Below, one piece after another: positions 1 to 9,030 of a DNA stretch of 64,000 nucleotides (positions within the stretch are counted from its first letter, which is position 1; each line of letters begins with the position of its first letter). Origin of the DNA: JAWMQL01 sp033283165 (GTDB taxonomy: Bacteria > Pseudomonadota > Gammaproteobacteria > Pseudomonadales > Halieaceae); NCBI GenBank assembly GCA_033283165.1, contig JAWMQL010000004.1, positions 434,001 through 498,000 on the forward strand, in the 5' to 3' direction. The notes beneath the pieces were generated by a model. That model did not search any database and was not told where the DNA came from. It saw only the letters and a list, made by a program, of their open reading frames with translations. A program made the translations under genes and the position numbers.

Positions 1-612
1 GCTGTTGAAGCGGGCGCCCAGGCGCCGCTCCAGTTCCCGCAGGCCGGCGGCCCGCGACTCCACCGCGAGATTGACGTAGCTCGGCCGGAACTGCTGGCCG
101 ACCACCTCGCGCAACAGCTTGAGGTTGAGCAGTACCGCCTGGAAATTCGCCTGGGCGTTGCTGCCGAGGTCAGCGGGAACGTTCCAGCGCAGTTCGGCCA
201 CCGGACCCTTTTCGATCAGTTCCAGCACCGTGTCGGGGGCGTGCGTGACCGGAATGTACTCGATGAAGTGATCGATGGAACTGCGTACGGTGGGCGCGGC
301 CCGGCACAGGGCCGCGACACAGCCGAACACCTCCGGGTTCTGGATTTCCGCCAGGTCCAGCCCGAACAGCGGGTCGTTCAGGGTATGGGAGCAGTCCTCG
401 AACAGCTCGATCACGGACTTGCAGTCCACGTAGTGATCCGGGTCCCGGATCTGGTGCGGCTCGATATTGTGCCGCTCCAGCAGGGCGTGGGGATCGCCGC
501 CCCGCACCCGCACCAAGCCGGGCAGGCCGGCCAGGTTGGCCACCCGCATCTGGTGTTTCTGGGGGGTGGACTCCAGTGGCCCATCCAGGCTGTAAAAATA
601 ATTTTCGGCCAT
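1..612 (-). CDS. AraC-family regulator, N-terminal part (truncated by window edge)
   Basis: An open reading frame of 204 codons runs from ATG at 612 to base 1 without a stop, so only the N-terminal part is visible. The sequence resembles the ligand-binding domain of OruR/ArgR-type AraC regulators (Arabinose_bd family): an early LAGLPGLVRV segment, a DPLFGLDLAEI segment near residue 95, and a helix-rich end. The helix-turn-helix domain would lie beyond the left edge. It is transcribed away from the crotonase at 756, and the shared 143 bp gap holds a copy of the recurrent operator. It is therefore a candidate local regulator, but this is inference: AraC proteins more often bind direct repeats than short palindromes. 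Confidence 0.75.
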   Translation of the reverse strand, partial: MAENYFYSLDGPLESTPQKHQMRVANLAGLPGLVRVRGGDPHALLERHNIEPHQIRDPDHYVDCKSVIELFEDCSHTLNDPLFGLDLAEIQNPEVFGCVAALCRAAPTVRSSIDHFIEYIPVTHAPDTVLELIEKGPVAELRWNVPADLGSNAQANFQAVLLNLKLLREVVGQQFRPSYVNLAVESRAAGLRELERRLGARFNS

Positions 613-686
613 GGTGATTGGTTCCATCGCGCGCGGACGCGGGGAAAGTTTGCGTGAACTGTCGATAATACCACGCCAGTTGTTGT

Positions 687-712
687 AAATGAACGACACT
701 GTTGTACTCTAT
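687..712. promoter_or_regulatory. Operator-like site, motif 1 copy a
   Basis: The minus strand reads GTACAACAGTGTCGTTCATT, matching the consensus ATACAACAsTGkTGTTCATTA found at five places in the window. It lies 44 nt before the crotonase ATG (756) and about 76 nt before the AraC ATG (612). On the plus strand TTGTAA (683-688) abuts the site, the same arrangement as copy e, where TTGCTA abuts it; the site would sit between -35 and -10. The -10 here is weak. Confidence 0.6.
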
Positions 713-755
713 ATTCGGATATTGCGGTCCCCCAACTACCCCCAACGGAGCGACT

Positions 756-1733
756 ATGAAAGACTACGAGGTCCTCAAAGAGGAAGCGAAACAGTACATA
801 CGTTACGACAAGGACAAGGCCAGCAAGATCGCCTACCTGACCTTCGACCGGCCCGAGGCCCAGAATGCCACCACGGCCGGCATGCGCCAGCTGTACGCCG
901 ATTACGTGCACAAGGCCAACACTGACGACGATGTGAAAGTGCTGGTCATACGCGGCGAGGGCGAGCACTTCGGTTCCGGTGGCGACCTGCCCGAGCAGGC
1001 TGACATGCTGTCCGAGTCCGACGAGGACGTGGACCTGAACTGGGAGATCGGGATCAACGACCCGGACGTACGCTACCCGCCAAAAAATTCATACCGTTTC
1101 CTGCACAACCTGACCGACCACTATTCCAAGGCCCGCGCCGGCTGCCGGCCGCTGCAGGAGTTCAAGAAGATCAGCATCGTCGAGGCCAAGGGCTATTGCT
1201 ATGGCTGGCACTTCTACCAGGCCGGCGACTGTGACCTGGTGGTGTCCTCCGATGATGCCCTGTTCGGGCATCCGGCGTTTCGCTATGTCGGGTGGGGGCC
1301 GCGCCTGTGGACCTGGATCGAGATGATGGGGCTGCGCAAGTTCGAGGAGATGCTGTTTACCGGGCGTCCCTTCACGGCGGCCGAGATGAAGGAGTGCAAC
1401 AACTTCGTCAACAGCGTGGTGCCACGGGAGGAGCTGGAGGCGGAGACCCAGAAGTATGCCCGGGCCTGTGCCCAGACCCGGCCCACCGACACCGTGCAGG
1501 CCCAGAAGACCTTCATCGAGATGTACAAGCAGTACCGCGGCGAGTACATGGGCAGCCTGATGACCGGCTGGCTGGAGGGCATGCTGCCACTGATGCAGAA
1601 CGACCGCGTGAACGACGTGCAACTCGGTGACGGCGTATTCGGCCAGGGTCTCAACGAGGTGGTCAAGAACAATGACCTCAACTACCCCCCGGAGTGGCGC
1701 CTGAGCCGCTCGGGCCGCGCCAAACCGGAATAG
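756..1733 (+). CDS. Enoyl-CoA hydratase/isomerase (crotonase) family protein
   Basis: A 325-residue crotonase-fold protein that probably hydrates, isomerises or cleaves an acyl-CoA intermediate. The first oxyanion-hole segment is HFGSGGDL (71-78) and the second VEAKGYCYGWHF (142-153). Residues 90-135 form an insertion that makes it longer than the usual 260-residue enzyme. Where ordinary hydratases carry a PE-type glutamate, this one reads GHPAF (171-175), and the second glutamate region is also atypical, so simple hydratase chemistry is doubtful. The ATG at 756 follows an AACGGAG ribosome site; longer in-frame starts upstream would run through the operator. It leads a plus-strand run and is followed after 14 bp by an SDR. 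Confidence 0.85.
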   Translation: MKDYEVLKEEAKQYIRYDKDKASKIAYLTFDRPEAQNATTAGMRQLYADYVHKANTDDDVKVLVIRGEGEHFGSGGDLPEQADMLSESDEDVDLNWEIGINDPDVRYPPKNSYRFLHNLTDHYSKARAGCRPLQEFKKISIVEAKGYCYGWHFYQAGDCDLVVSSDDALFGHPAFRYVGWGPRLWTWIEMMGLRKFEEMLFTGRPFTAAEMKECNNFVNSVVPREELEAETQKYARACAQTRPTDTVQAQKTFIEMYKQYRGEYMGSLMTGWLEGMLPLMQNDRVNDVQLGDGVFGQGLNEVVKNNDLNYPPEWRLSRSGRAKPE

Positions 1734-1747
1734 CGAAGGAGTACCCT

Positions 1748-2509
1748 GTGCACCGCCTCGATGGCAGGGTTGCGCTGGTCACGGGCGCCTCGTCCGGTCT
1801 CGGGGCCGGCTTTGCGCGCCTGCTGGCGGGCGCCGGGGCCAAGGTCGTGCTCGGCGCCCGGCGCCTGGAGCGGGTCGAAGCGCTGGCGATGGAACTGGAG
1901 GTGCAGGGGAGCCCGGCCCTGGGCGTTGAACTCGATGTCGGTGACGAGGTGTCGGTGACGGCTGCTTTCGACGCGGCCGAGGCCCGCTTCGGTACGGTGG
2001 ATACGGTCGTGGCCAACGCCGGGACCGCCGCCGGGGGGCGCTCCACCGAGGTCGCCGCCGGCGATGTGCGGCAGGTGCTCGAAACCAACCTGCTGGGGGG
2101 CTACCTGGTGGCGCGGGAGGGCGCCCGGCGCATGATTGCGGCCGGCAGCCGCCAGCAGGAGTCCGGGCGCATCCTGTTCATCGGCTCGATCACCGCGCGC
2201 CAGCAGCACACCGGCGACGCCGCCTACGCGGCCACGAAGATCGGGCTCGCCCACCTGGCGCGCCAGTTCGCCAGGGAGTGGATACGCCAGGGGATCAATG
2301 TCAACACGGTCGAGCCAGGCTGGATCCACACGGAGCTCAATGACGCCTGGACCCGCTCAGCGCAGGGAGAGGCCGCCATCGCCGACCTGCCGCGGCGGCG
2401 CCTGCAGGCGCCGGAGTCCCTGCACGACATGGTGCTGTACCTGTGCTCGGATGCTTCCCTCGCGGTGACCGGGGCGACCTTCACCATCGATGATGGGCAG
2501 TCATTGTGA
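1748..2509 (+). CDS. Short-chain dehydrogenase/reductase
   Basis: A classical SDR of 253 residues, likely an NAD(P)-dependent alcohol/ketone oxidoreductase. The Rossmann glycine motif TGASSGLG lies at 12-19, NAG at 90-92, the catalytic Ser near 147, and Tyr160-x3-Lys164 in YAATK. The C-terminal half has the PGWIHTEL-type motif. GTG at 1748 is chosen because AAGGAG lies six bases before it; the longer in-frame extension overlaps the crotonase. It is probably cotranscribed with the crotonase. The substrate cannot be told from sequence. Confidence 0.88.
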   Translation: MHRLDGRVALVTGASSGLGAGFARLLAGAGAKVVLGARRLERVEALAMELEVQGSPALGVELDVGDEVSVTAAFDAAEARFGTVDTVVANAGTAAGGRSTEVAAGDVRQVLETNLLGGYLVAREGARRMIAAGSRQQESGRILFIGSITARQQHTGDAAYAATKIGLAHLARQFAREWIRQGINVNTVEPGWIHTELNDAWTRSAQGEAAIADLPRRRLQAPESLHDMVLYLCSDASLAVTGATFTIDDGQSL

Positions 2510-2656
2510 GCGCCGGCGCCCCGGATTGCGCGATTTGTGGAGGTTCTGCGCGAAATGTCGATAGTCCGACGTGATCTGTCGCCGGCCGCCGAGCCGTGCT
2601 GCGCTATGGTGCACTGCTAGTCACCGGACCTGGCCCGGAGAAAGAGGAATAACGCC

Positions 2657-4474
2657 ATGTCTTTCGAGTTGAACCGGCAACTGGCCGCGCGTCGCGAGCC
2701 CCTGCCGACCTCGGCCACCGTCGATCCCGTCACCGCCGCTATTATCCGCGGCGGTATGGAAACCATCTGTTTCGAGGCGGCGACCCACCTCGGGCGGGCC
2801 GCGTCATCGGCCATCATCAACCAGTCCAACGAGCGCAATGCCAGTATCGTCGATGCCCACGGCCGCCTTGCCGGCGCCGCCATCGGCACACCCCACCTGA
2901 CTTTTGTCACCGGCATGACAGTACGCTACGGCCTCATGCGGCAGCGGGATTACGACTGGGGCCCGGGGGATGTGTTCCTGGGTAACGACCCGGATTACGG
3001 CGGTGGTCACCTGCCGGACTACAACGTCTATGCGCCGGTCTACGACGCCGCCGGGGAACTGATCATGGTTCAGTGCCTGCAGGCTCACCAGGGCGATACC
3101 GGCGGCAAGGACCCCGGGGGCTTTACCCTGGAGGCCACCGATATCTTTACCGAGGGCATGGCCTTCCCCTGCCTCAAACTGGTGCACCGGGGCGAGCGGC
3201 GCCGCGACGTGTTCGACACCGTGGTGCGCAACAACCGTTTCCCGACCATCGGCGGGGACCTGGCCGCGATGATCGGTGGTGTGCAGCACTCGGTGCGGAT
3301 GCTCGAGGACCTGATCCGCAAATGGGGTTCGGACCGGGTAAAAGCCGCGATCAATTACAACATCGAGCACACTGAGCAGGGCGTCCGGAAGGTGGTCGAG
3401 AGCTGGCCCGACGGCACCTACGAGGCGGATGTTTTCGTCGACCACGATACCATCGGCCGGGCGAAGGATATCCGGGTGCACGTGGCCTGCCGGGTGGCCG
3501 GTGACCAGTTGACCGTGGACCTGACCGGCACCGACGACCGGCAGGACCTGGTCGGGGTCTGGAACACCTTTGCCAACAGCCGCGGTTACATCATGACCCA
3601 GGTGGTGGCGGCGATGGACCCCGGTATCAACAAGAACGAGGGTTTTTTCAACGCGGTGGACATGGTGATCCCGGAGGGCTGTATCGCCCATCCACCGCCG
3701 AACAAGCCGGCGGCGCTGGGTTCCTTCCACCCCGCCTGCGAGATCACCGAGGCGGTCTGTGTCGCCCTGTCGGGGATCGTACCGGAGCGTTCCGCGCCCC
3801 AGGTCTACAAGATGGGCATGCCCAACTCGGTGATCGGATTCGACGCCCAGGGCCGCATGTGGATGGACCAGGGGGTCGATTCCCGCAGTTGCGATACCTC
3901 CGCGGTGCAGGGCATCGACGGCTGGGGTACCTGCCCGGTCAGCCTGGGCAACCTGTTGCTGGCCCAGGTAGAGGATGCCGAGGGGCGCTTTCCCGTGATC
4001 AATATCAGTCGCGAGATGACCGTGGATTCCGAGGGCGCCGGGCGCTGGCGCGGCCAGCCGGGCAGTCTCAACGTCAAACAGGTGCTGGAACCGGCCACCG
4101 CGATGGCCTGGATGGTGACCGCGGAGCATCCCCTGCGGGGCATGTGTGGCGGCGACGACGCCAGCCCCTATTCCAACCGCTTCCGGGTCGGTACCCCGGA
4201 GGAGCATGTCATCGAACTCTCCGCCAACGAGGTGTTGCCGGCGGGTTCGATAACGGCTTACCAGTACGGCGGTGGCGCGGGTTTTGAGCCGGCCCTGATG
4301 CGCGACCCCGCGGCGGTGCGGGAAGACGTGCTGGACGAGATCGTCAGCGTACAGCGGGCGCGGGACAAATACGGCGTGGTCTTCACCGGCACGGTGGAGG
4401 AGTTCGACCTGGCAGTGGACGAGGTGGCCACCGCGGCGCTGCGGGAGCAAATGCAAAAGGAACCGGCACAATGA
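2657..4474 (+). CDS. Hydantoinase B/oxoprolinase (HyuB-type) subunit
   Basis: A 605-residue protein of the hydantoinase B/oxoprolinase family, which includes N-methylhydantoinase, 5-oxoprolinase and the carboxylating subunits of acetone and acetophenone carboxylases. Family hallmarks are the GDVFLGNDPDYGGGHLPD segment near residue 105, the AHQGDTGGKDPGG segment near 145 and a glycine-rich FGGGAGFEP-like stretch near the end. The HyuA-type partner starts 16 bp downstream, followed by two CoA-transferases. Partnered enzymes of this class use ATP to open a lactam or imide ring or to carboxylate a ketone. No hydantoin or oxoproline genes are near, so an acyl or ketone substrate within the local pathway is the better guess. 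A 147 bp gap precedes it without an obvious promoter. Confidence 0.9.
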   Translation: MSFELNRQLAARREPLPTSATVDPVTAAIIRGGMETICFEAATHLGRAASSAIINQSNERNASIVDAHGRLAGAAIGTPHLTFVTGMTVRYGLMRQRDYDWGPGDVFLGNDPDYGGGHLPDYNVYAPVYDAAGELIMVQCLQAHQGDTGGKDPGGFTLEATDIFTEGMAFPCLKLVHRGERRRDVFDTVVRNNRFPTIGGDLAAMIGGVQHSVRMLEDLIRKWGSDRVKAAINYNIEHTEQGVRKVVESWPDGTYEADVFVDHDTIGRAKDIRVHVACRVAGDQLTVDLTGTDDRQDLVGVWNTFANSRGYIMTQVVAAMDPGINKNEGFFNAVDMVIPEGCIAHPPPNKPAALGSFHPACEITEAVCVALSGIVPERSAPQVYKMGMPNSVIGFDAQGRMWMDQGVDSRSCDTSAVQGIDGWGTCPVSLGNLLLAQVEDAEGRFPVINISREMTVDSEGAGRWRGQPGSLNVKQVLEPATAMAWMVTAEHPLRGMCGGDDASPYSNRFRVGTPEEHVIELSANEVLPAGSITAYQYGGGAGFEPALMRDPAAVREDVLDEIVSVQRARDKYGVVFTGTVEEFDLAVDEVATAALREQMQKEPAQ

Positions 4475-4490
4475 GAGCGGGAGTGACGTC

Positions 4491-6575
4491 ATGAGTTATC
4501 GTGTCGGTATCGATATAGGCGGCACCTTCACAGACTTTGCGCTGCTCAAGGGCGAAGAGGTGATCCTGTATAAAAACCTGTCCACCCCCGGGGATCGCTC
4601 GCTCGGCGTCATGAGCGGGCTGGAAAAACTCGCGGAGATGGAAGGCCTGCCACTGGCGGAGTTCATGGGCCGGTGTGACGCCATCGTCCACGGCACCACC
4701 GTCGCCGATAACACCCTGATCGAGATGAACGGCGCGGTAACGGGCCTGATAACGACCGAGGGCTTCCGCGACGAGATGGAGTACCGGCGCGGCTACAAGG
4801 AGAATATCTGGGATGTGCGCCTGGCACCGCCACCGCAGATCACCCCGCGCCGGCGCCGGCTCACGGTGCCCGAGCGCATCCTGCACGACGGGACGGTGCA
4901 CCGGCCACTGGACGAGGCGGCGGTGCGGGCCTGTTGCGCCCGCCTGCGGAAGCAGGGGGTGGAGTCGGTGGCCATCTCACTGCTGTTTTCCTTCGTCAAC
5001 CCGGCCCACGAGCGACGGGTGGCGGAAATTGTCGCCGAGGAGATGCCCGGGGTGCACCTGTCCGTTTCCCACCAGGTCCTGCCACGGGCGCCGGAGTACG
5101 ACCGCACCAGCACCACCGTGGTCAATGCGTTTGTCGGCCCGCGGGTGACCTCCTACCTGGAGCGCCTGGTGAGCCGGGTCCGGGAGGCCGGTTACCGCAG
5201 GCAATTGATGGTCATGCAGGCCTCCGGTGGGGTGATGACCCGCGAGTATATCGAAGGCTCGCCGATCCGGGTCCTGGCCAGCGGACCGGCCGGCGGGGTG
5301 GTCGGCTCGGCCCACGCGGGGGTGGCCAAAGGGCACAAGAACCTGCTGTGCGTGGACATGGGTGGAACCTCCTACGACATCTCCATGGTACTGGGCGGCG
5401 CAGCGCCGGCGGTGGCGGGCTGGAACATGCACCACCGTTACCTGGTGGGAGTGCCCATGGTCCAGGTGGAGACCCTGGGGGCCGGCGGCGGCTCCATCTG
5501 CCACGTCAACCAGGGGGAAATACAGGTCGGGCCGGCCTCGGCGGGCTCCGACCCCGGGCCGATCTGCTACGGCCGCGGCGGCACCCGCCCGACCATTACC
5601 GATGCGCTGCTGATGCTGGGCATTCTCTCCGCTGACTCTGAGTTTGCCGGTGGCAGCTTCTCCCTGAGCCGGACAGGCGTGGAGGAGGCCTTCCAGGCCC
5701 TTGGCGACCAGATGGGTTACAGCGCCGAGAAGGCAGCGTTCGACTGCTGGCGGGTGGTGAATGCCAACATGACCCAGGGGGTGCGGCGGATTACGGCCGG
5801 CAAGGGCATCGATCCGGCCGACACCTGCATGCTCGCCTACGGCGGCAATGGCCCCGCGTTCGCAGCCCGACAGGCCGAGGAACTCGGCATCGAACGGGTG
5901 CTGGTGCCCCGGGCCTCGCCCACCTTTTCCGCGCTGGGTACCCTGGTGGCAGATCCCAGCATAGACGAAGAGCGCTCCTACCTCAGCCCCGCGGACAGCG
6001 TCGATCCCGGCCGCTTGCGCGATCTGTGGGGGGAACTGGCGGCGCGGGCACGGCAGTTCTTCACCGATGCGGGATTCGAGGCCGACCAGGTGTGCGCGAA
6101 GTACCAGCTCAATATGCGTTACCCGGGCCAGAACTGGGTGCTCACCTTCGATGCCCGGGTGTGCCACGGCCTGGATGACCTGTCCTTTGTCGACGAGGCC
6201 ATCGGCGCCCGGGCCATCGCGGACTTCAACCAGCGCCACATGGAGGAATACGGACATATCCGCGAGGATGAAGTTCCGGAGATCACCGGCGTGCGCCTGG
6301 CGTCCTCGGTGGCCACGCCTTCGCCCCGGGTCGGGCACGGCTTCAACGCACCCACCCGGCTGGCGTCCGTGGCCCGGACCCGCCGCGCCAACCTCGGGGA
6401 GGGTTACCACGAGACCGACGTCTTTGCCGGGGTGGACCTGGCGCCGGGCGACGAGATCATTGGCCCGGCCATCGTCGAGGAGACCTTCACCACCCTGGTG
6501 GTCAGCCCCGGCTGGCGCCTGCGGGTGGACGACGCTGGCGATTACGAATTGAACCGGGTTCGGGAGGGCGATTGA
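4491..6575 (+). CDS. Hydantoinase A/oxoprolinase (HyuA-type) subunit
   Basis: A 694-residue ASKHA-fold subunit that binds ATP. The phosphate loop GIDIGGTFTDF lies at residues 6-16 and a second loop, VDMGGTSYD, near 288. The remaining domain order (Hydant_A_N, Hydantoinase_A, C-terminal beta domain) and the length are normal. With the B subunit just upstream it should form an ATP-dependent amidohydrolase or carboxylase acting in the cytoplasm. The gene is followed after 3 bp by a family III CoA-transferase, suggesting translational coupling and a CoA-thioester step next to the ATP step. A specific hydantoinase function is not supported by the surroundings. Confidence 0.9.
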   Translation: MSYRVGIDIGGTFTDFALLKGEEVILYKNLSTPGDRSLGVMSGLEKLAEMEGLPLAEFMGRCDAIVHGTTVADNTLIEMNGAVTGLITTEGFRDEMEYRRGYKENIWDVRLAPPPQITPRRRRLTVPERILHDGTVHRPLDEAAVRACCARLRKQGVESVAISLLFSFVNPAHERRVAEIVAEEMPGVHLSVSHQVLPRAPEYDRTSTTVVNAFVGPRVTSYLERLVSRVREAGYRRQLMVMQASGGVMTREYIEGSPIRVLASGPAGGVVGSAHAGVAKGHKNLLCVDMGGTSYDISMVLGGAAPAVAGWNMHHRYLVGVPMVQVETLGAGGGSICHVNQGEIQVGPASAGSDPGPICYGRGGTRPTITDALLMLGILSADSEFAGGSFSLSRTGVEEAFQALGDQMGYSAEKAAFDCWRVVNANMTQGVRRITAGKGIDPADTCMLAYGGNGPAFAARQAEELGIERVLVPRASPTFSALGTLVADPSIDEERSYLSPADSVDPGRLRDLWGELAARARQFFTDAGFEADQVCAKYQLNMRYPGQNWVLTFDARVCHGLDDLSFVDEAIGARAIADFNQRHMEEYGHIREDEVPEITGVRLASSVATPSPRVGHGFNAPTRLASVARTRRANLGEGYHETDVFAGVDLAPGDEIIGPAIVEETFTTLVVSPGWRLRVDDAGDYELNRVREGD

Positions 6576-6578
6576 GGC

Positions 6579-7805
6579 ATGGGCAGTCAGGAACATGACA
6601 AGCCAGCGGCGCTGGGCCAACTGCGGGTGCTGGAACTGGCCGAGGATGTCGCCGGCGAATACTGCGGCAAGCTGCTGGCGGATTTCGGTGCCGAGATCAT
6701 CAAGCTGGAAAGACCCGGCAGCGGCAGCCCGACCCGCCGCCTGGGGCCCTTTGCGCCCGGCGGCAGTGATCCCGAGCACAGCGGCCTGTTTGCCTATCTC
6801 AATACCAACAAGCACTCCCTGGAGGTCGACCTCTGCAGCGACGAGGGTCGCGCCCTGCTGGCCAGCCTGCTGGGACGGGTGGATGCGGTCATCGATGATC
6901 ACGCCGGGGGCTGGCTGGAACAACTGGGCCTGGATCCGGCCACCTGCGAGGCACAGTATCCGGGCCTGGTGCTGTGCCGGATCACCCCTTTCGGTCCCGA
7001 GCCACCGCCGGAACGGGCGCACGCCGAGGACCTCACCGTATTCCAGGCCAGCGGCTGGGGTTATCACACGCCCAGCGGCTCGACAGAAGACCAGCCCCCC
7101 CTGAAAGGCGCCGGTCGCTTCCTGCCCAGCTTTGAATCCGGGGTGGAAGCGGCCCTGTGCCTGGTAGCGGCTTTGTGTGGCCGCGAAGGGGATAGCGCCG
7201 GGCGCAGCATCGAGGTGTCGCGGCAGGCGGTGATGGCCTCCCGGGCCGACTACGTGCTGGCCCAGATGGTCGCCGGCGACATGCCGGTGAGTTCCGACCG
7301 CCACGCCTTCGACCTGTTCGGCCCGTCCGGTATCTTTCCCTGCCGCGAGGGCTTTATCTACATCTGGATGTCGGCGCCGGCGCACTGGGAGGGACTGCGG
7401 CAACTGCTGGGGTCGCCGGACTGGATGGCGGACTTCCCCGAGAACTGGCTGGAGCGGGCGTGCACCCCGGAGCGGGTTGCCCTGTGCCGGGCACGGCTGG
7501 CGGAGTGGCTGCTGGGGCAGGACAAGAACGAGGCCGCCGCGGCGGCGCAGGAACTGGGGGTCACCCTGGTGCCGGTGAATGATCCCGGCGACCTGCTGGC
7601 ATCGCCGCAATACCAGTACCGCGGTTTCTTCGCCGAGGTCGAGCACCCGGTCCAGGGGCGCGCCCTGTATCCCACGGTTCCCTACCTGCTCAGCGAAACC
7701 CCGGCCCGGATAGCAAGGCCGGCGCCGCTGCTGGGGCAGCACGATGCCGGCCTGCTGGCCGCCCTGCAGGGCAGCGGGGAAAACCGTGACGGGGGTGCGG
7801 CGTGA
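6579..7805 (+). CDS. Family III CoA-transferase, subunit/paralogue 1
   Basis: A CaiB/BaiF (family III) CoA-transferase of 408 residues with the N-terminal LRVLELAEDVAGEYCGKLLA type start and the knotted-fold FGAEIIKLE segment. In this family an aspartate forms the mixed anhydride with the acyl donor. The matching region here reads PSFESGVEAAL (about residue 186), with glutamate where the neighbour has the aspartate of YADSTFG. It may therefore be a non-catalytic partner or use Glu. Its stop overlaps the start of the next CoA-transferase by 4 bp, which supports a two-subunit enzyme like BbsEF. By eye it is only distantly similar to that neighbour. Confidence 0.87.
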   Translation: MGSQEHDKPAALGQLRVLELAEDVAGEYCGKLLADFGAEIIKLERPGSGSPTRRLGPFAPGGSDPEHSGLFAYLNTNKHSLEVDLCSDEGRALLASLLGRVDAVIDDHAGGWLEQLGLDPATCEAQYPGLVLCRITPFGPEPPPERAHAEDLTVFQASGWGYHTPSGSTEDQPPLKGAGRFLPSFESGVEAALCLVAALCGREGDSAGRSIEVSRQAVMASRADYVLAQMVAGDMPVSSDRHAFDLFGPSGIFPCREGFIYIWMSAPAHWEGLRQLLGSPDWMADFPENWLERACTPERVALCRARLAEWLLGQDKNEAAAAAQELGVTLVPVNDPGDLLASPQYQYRGFFAEVEHPVQGRALYPTVPYLLSETPARIARPAPLLGQHDAGLLAALQGSGENRDGGAA

Positions 7806-8998
7806 ACGCGGTACAGCGAGGGGGGCCCTTGCAGGGCGTGCGGGTGGTCGAACTCACCAAGGTCTGGGCCGGCCCCTATGTGGGCAAACTGCTGGCCTTC
7901 CTGGGGGCAGAGGTGATCCGGGTCGAGAGCGAGGGCTCGCTGGACGTCACCCGCTTCTACGGTGTGGACGACATCAATAACGCGCCGGGTTTCCAGTCGG
8001 TCAACCCGGAGAAACTCAGCGTGCAGATAGACATGAAGAGCGAGGAGGGGATCGCCCTGTTGCTCGACCTGCTGCGGGAATCCGACCTGGTGGTGGAAAA
8101 CCTGCGCCCGGGAGCAATCGAGCGGCTGGGCCTGGGCTACGAGGTGGTCAGCGCGGTCAACCCGGCCATTGTATACGTCTCCATGGGCATGTATGGCAGC
8201 GCCGGGCCGCTGAGCTACCAAACGGGCTACGCGCCCTGTTTTGCCGCCCTCGGCGGCCTCAGTGCCCTGGTTGGCTTCGAGGGTGAGGCCCCCGGCGGGA
8301 TGAACGTGCGTTACGCCGATTCCACCTTCGGCACCCTCGCCGCCTACGGCGCCATGGTGGCGCTCTACCATGCCCGCCGTACCGGTCGCGGACAATTCGT
8401 CGATGTGTCGGCGGTGGAGAGTATGAGCACGATGGTGGCCGATGCCATCCTGGACCACAGCCTCAACGGGGTGGTGCGCGGCTGCGATGGCAATCGCCAC
8501 GAGGGTATGGCGCCCCACGGCAGTTATCCCTGCCATGGGGGTGAGTGGATCAGCATCGCCGTATCGTCGGACTCAGCCTGGACGGCGCTGACAGCCTGCA
8601 TGGATCGCGAGGACCTGACGCAGTATCGCGACCTGGCCTCGCGCAAGGCAGTGGAACCTGCGTTGGACGAGGCCCTGGCCGCCTGGACCGAGGAGCGGGA
8701 CGCCGGTGAACTGGTGGCCCTGTTGCAAAGTCGCGGCGTCGCCGCCGGGCGCTGCCAGGACTCCCTGCAACTGGTGGCGGACGCGCAATTGTGGGGCGAC
8801 GGCTTTTATCGCGAGGTGTGTGACGGCGCCGGTCGCAGCAAGGCGACCACCGGACCGGGCTGGCGGATGAGTGGCGCGGCGGAGATCGCTCGCGGCGCGC
8901 CTGCACTCGGGGAACACAACGATTATGTGCTGGGGGACATCCTGGGTCTGTCGCGCGAACGACAGGCGCAGCTCAGAGAACAGGGTGTCACGCGCTGA
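7802..8998 (+). CDS. Family III CoA-transferase, subunit/paralogue 2
   Basis: A CaiB/BaiF family protein of 398 residues starting at GTG 7802 inside the stop of its neighbour (GTGA overlap). It keeps the expected catalytic aspartate in RYADSTFGTLAAYG (about residue 172), the LTKVWAGPYVGKLLAFLGAE N-terminal segment and the NLRPGAIERLGLGYE motif. It should move CoA between an acyl-CoA donor such as succinyl-CoA and a pathway acid. Adjacent hyuBA-like genes and the absence of a ligase in this part suggest that this pair activates the acid produced or consumed by the ATP-dependent enzyme. Exact donor and acceptor are unknown. Confidence 0.9.
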   Translation: MNAVQRGGPLQGVRVVELTKVWAGPYVGKLLAFLGAEVIRVESEGSLDVTRFYGVDDINNAPGFQSVNPEKLSVQIDMKSEEGIALLLDLLRESDLVVENLRPGAIERLGLGYEVVSAVNPAIVYVSMGMYGSAGPLSYQTGYAPCFAALGGLSALVGFEGEAPGGMNVRYADSTFGTLAAYGAMVALYHARRTGRGQFVDVSAVESMSTMVADAILDHSLNGVVRGCDGNRHEGMAPHGSYPCHGGEWISIAVSSDSAWTALTACMDREDLTQYRDLASRKAVEPALDEALAAWTEERDAGELVALLQSRGVAAGRCQDSLQLVADAQLWGDGFYREVCDGAGRSKATTGPGWRMSGAAEIARGAPALGEHNDYVLGDILGLSRERQAQLREQGVTR

Positions 8999-9030
8999 CG
9001 CGCCGCACCGGGGTGAAGGGAGACTCGTAA

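Noticed and set aside
2804..4492. Minus-strand open frame of 562 codons
   Set aside because: It is antisense to the HyuB-type gene, with no recognisable motif and a biased composition.
4977..7742. Minus-strand open frame of 921 codons
   Set aside because: It lies antisense to the HyuA-type and CoA-transferase genes, which have clear family motifs. Its translation is low-complexity (rich in G, H, Q, R), as expected for the complement of high-GC codons.
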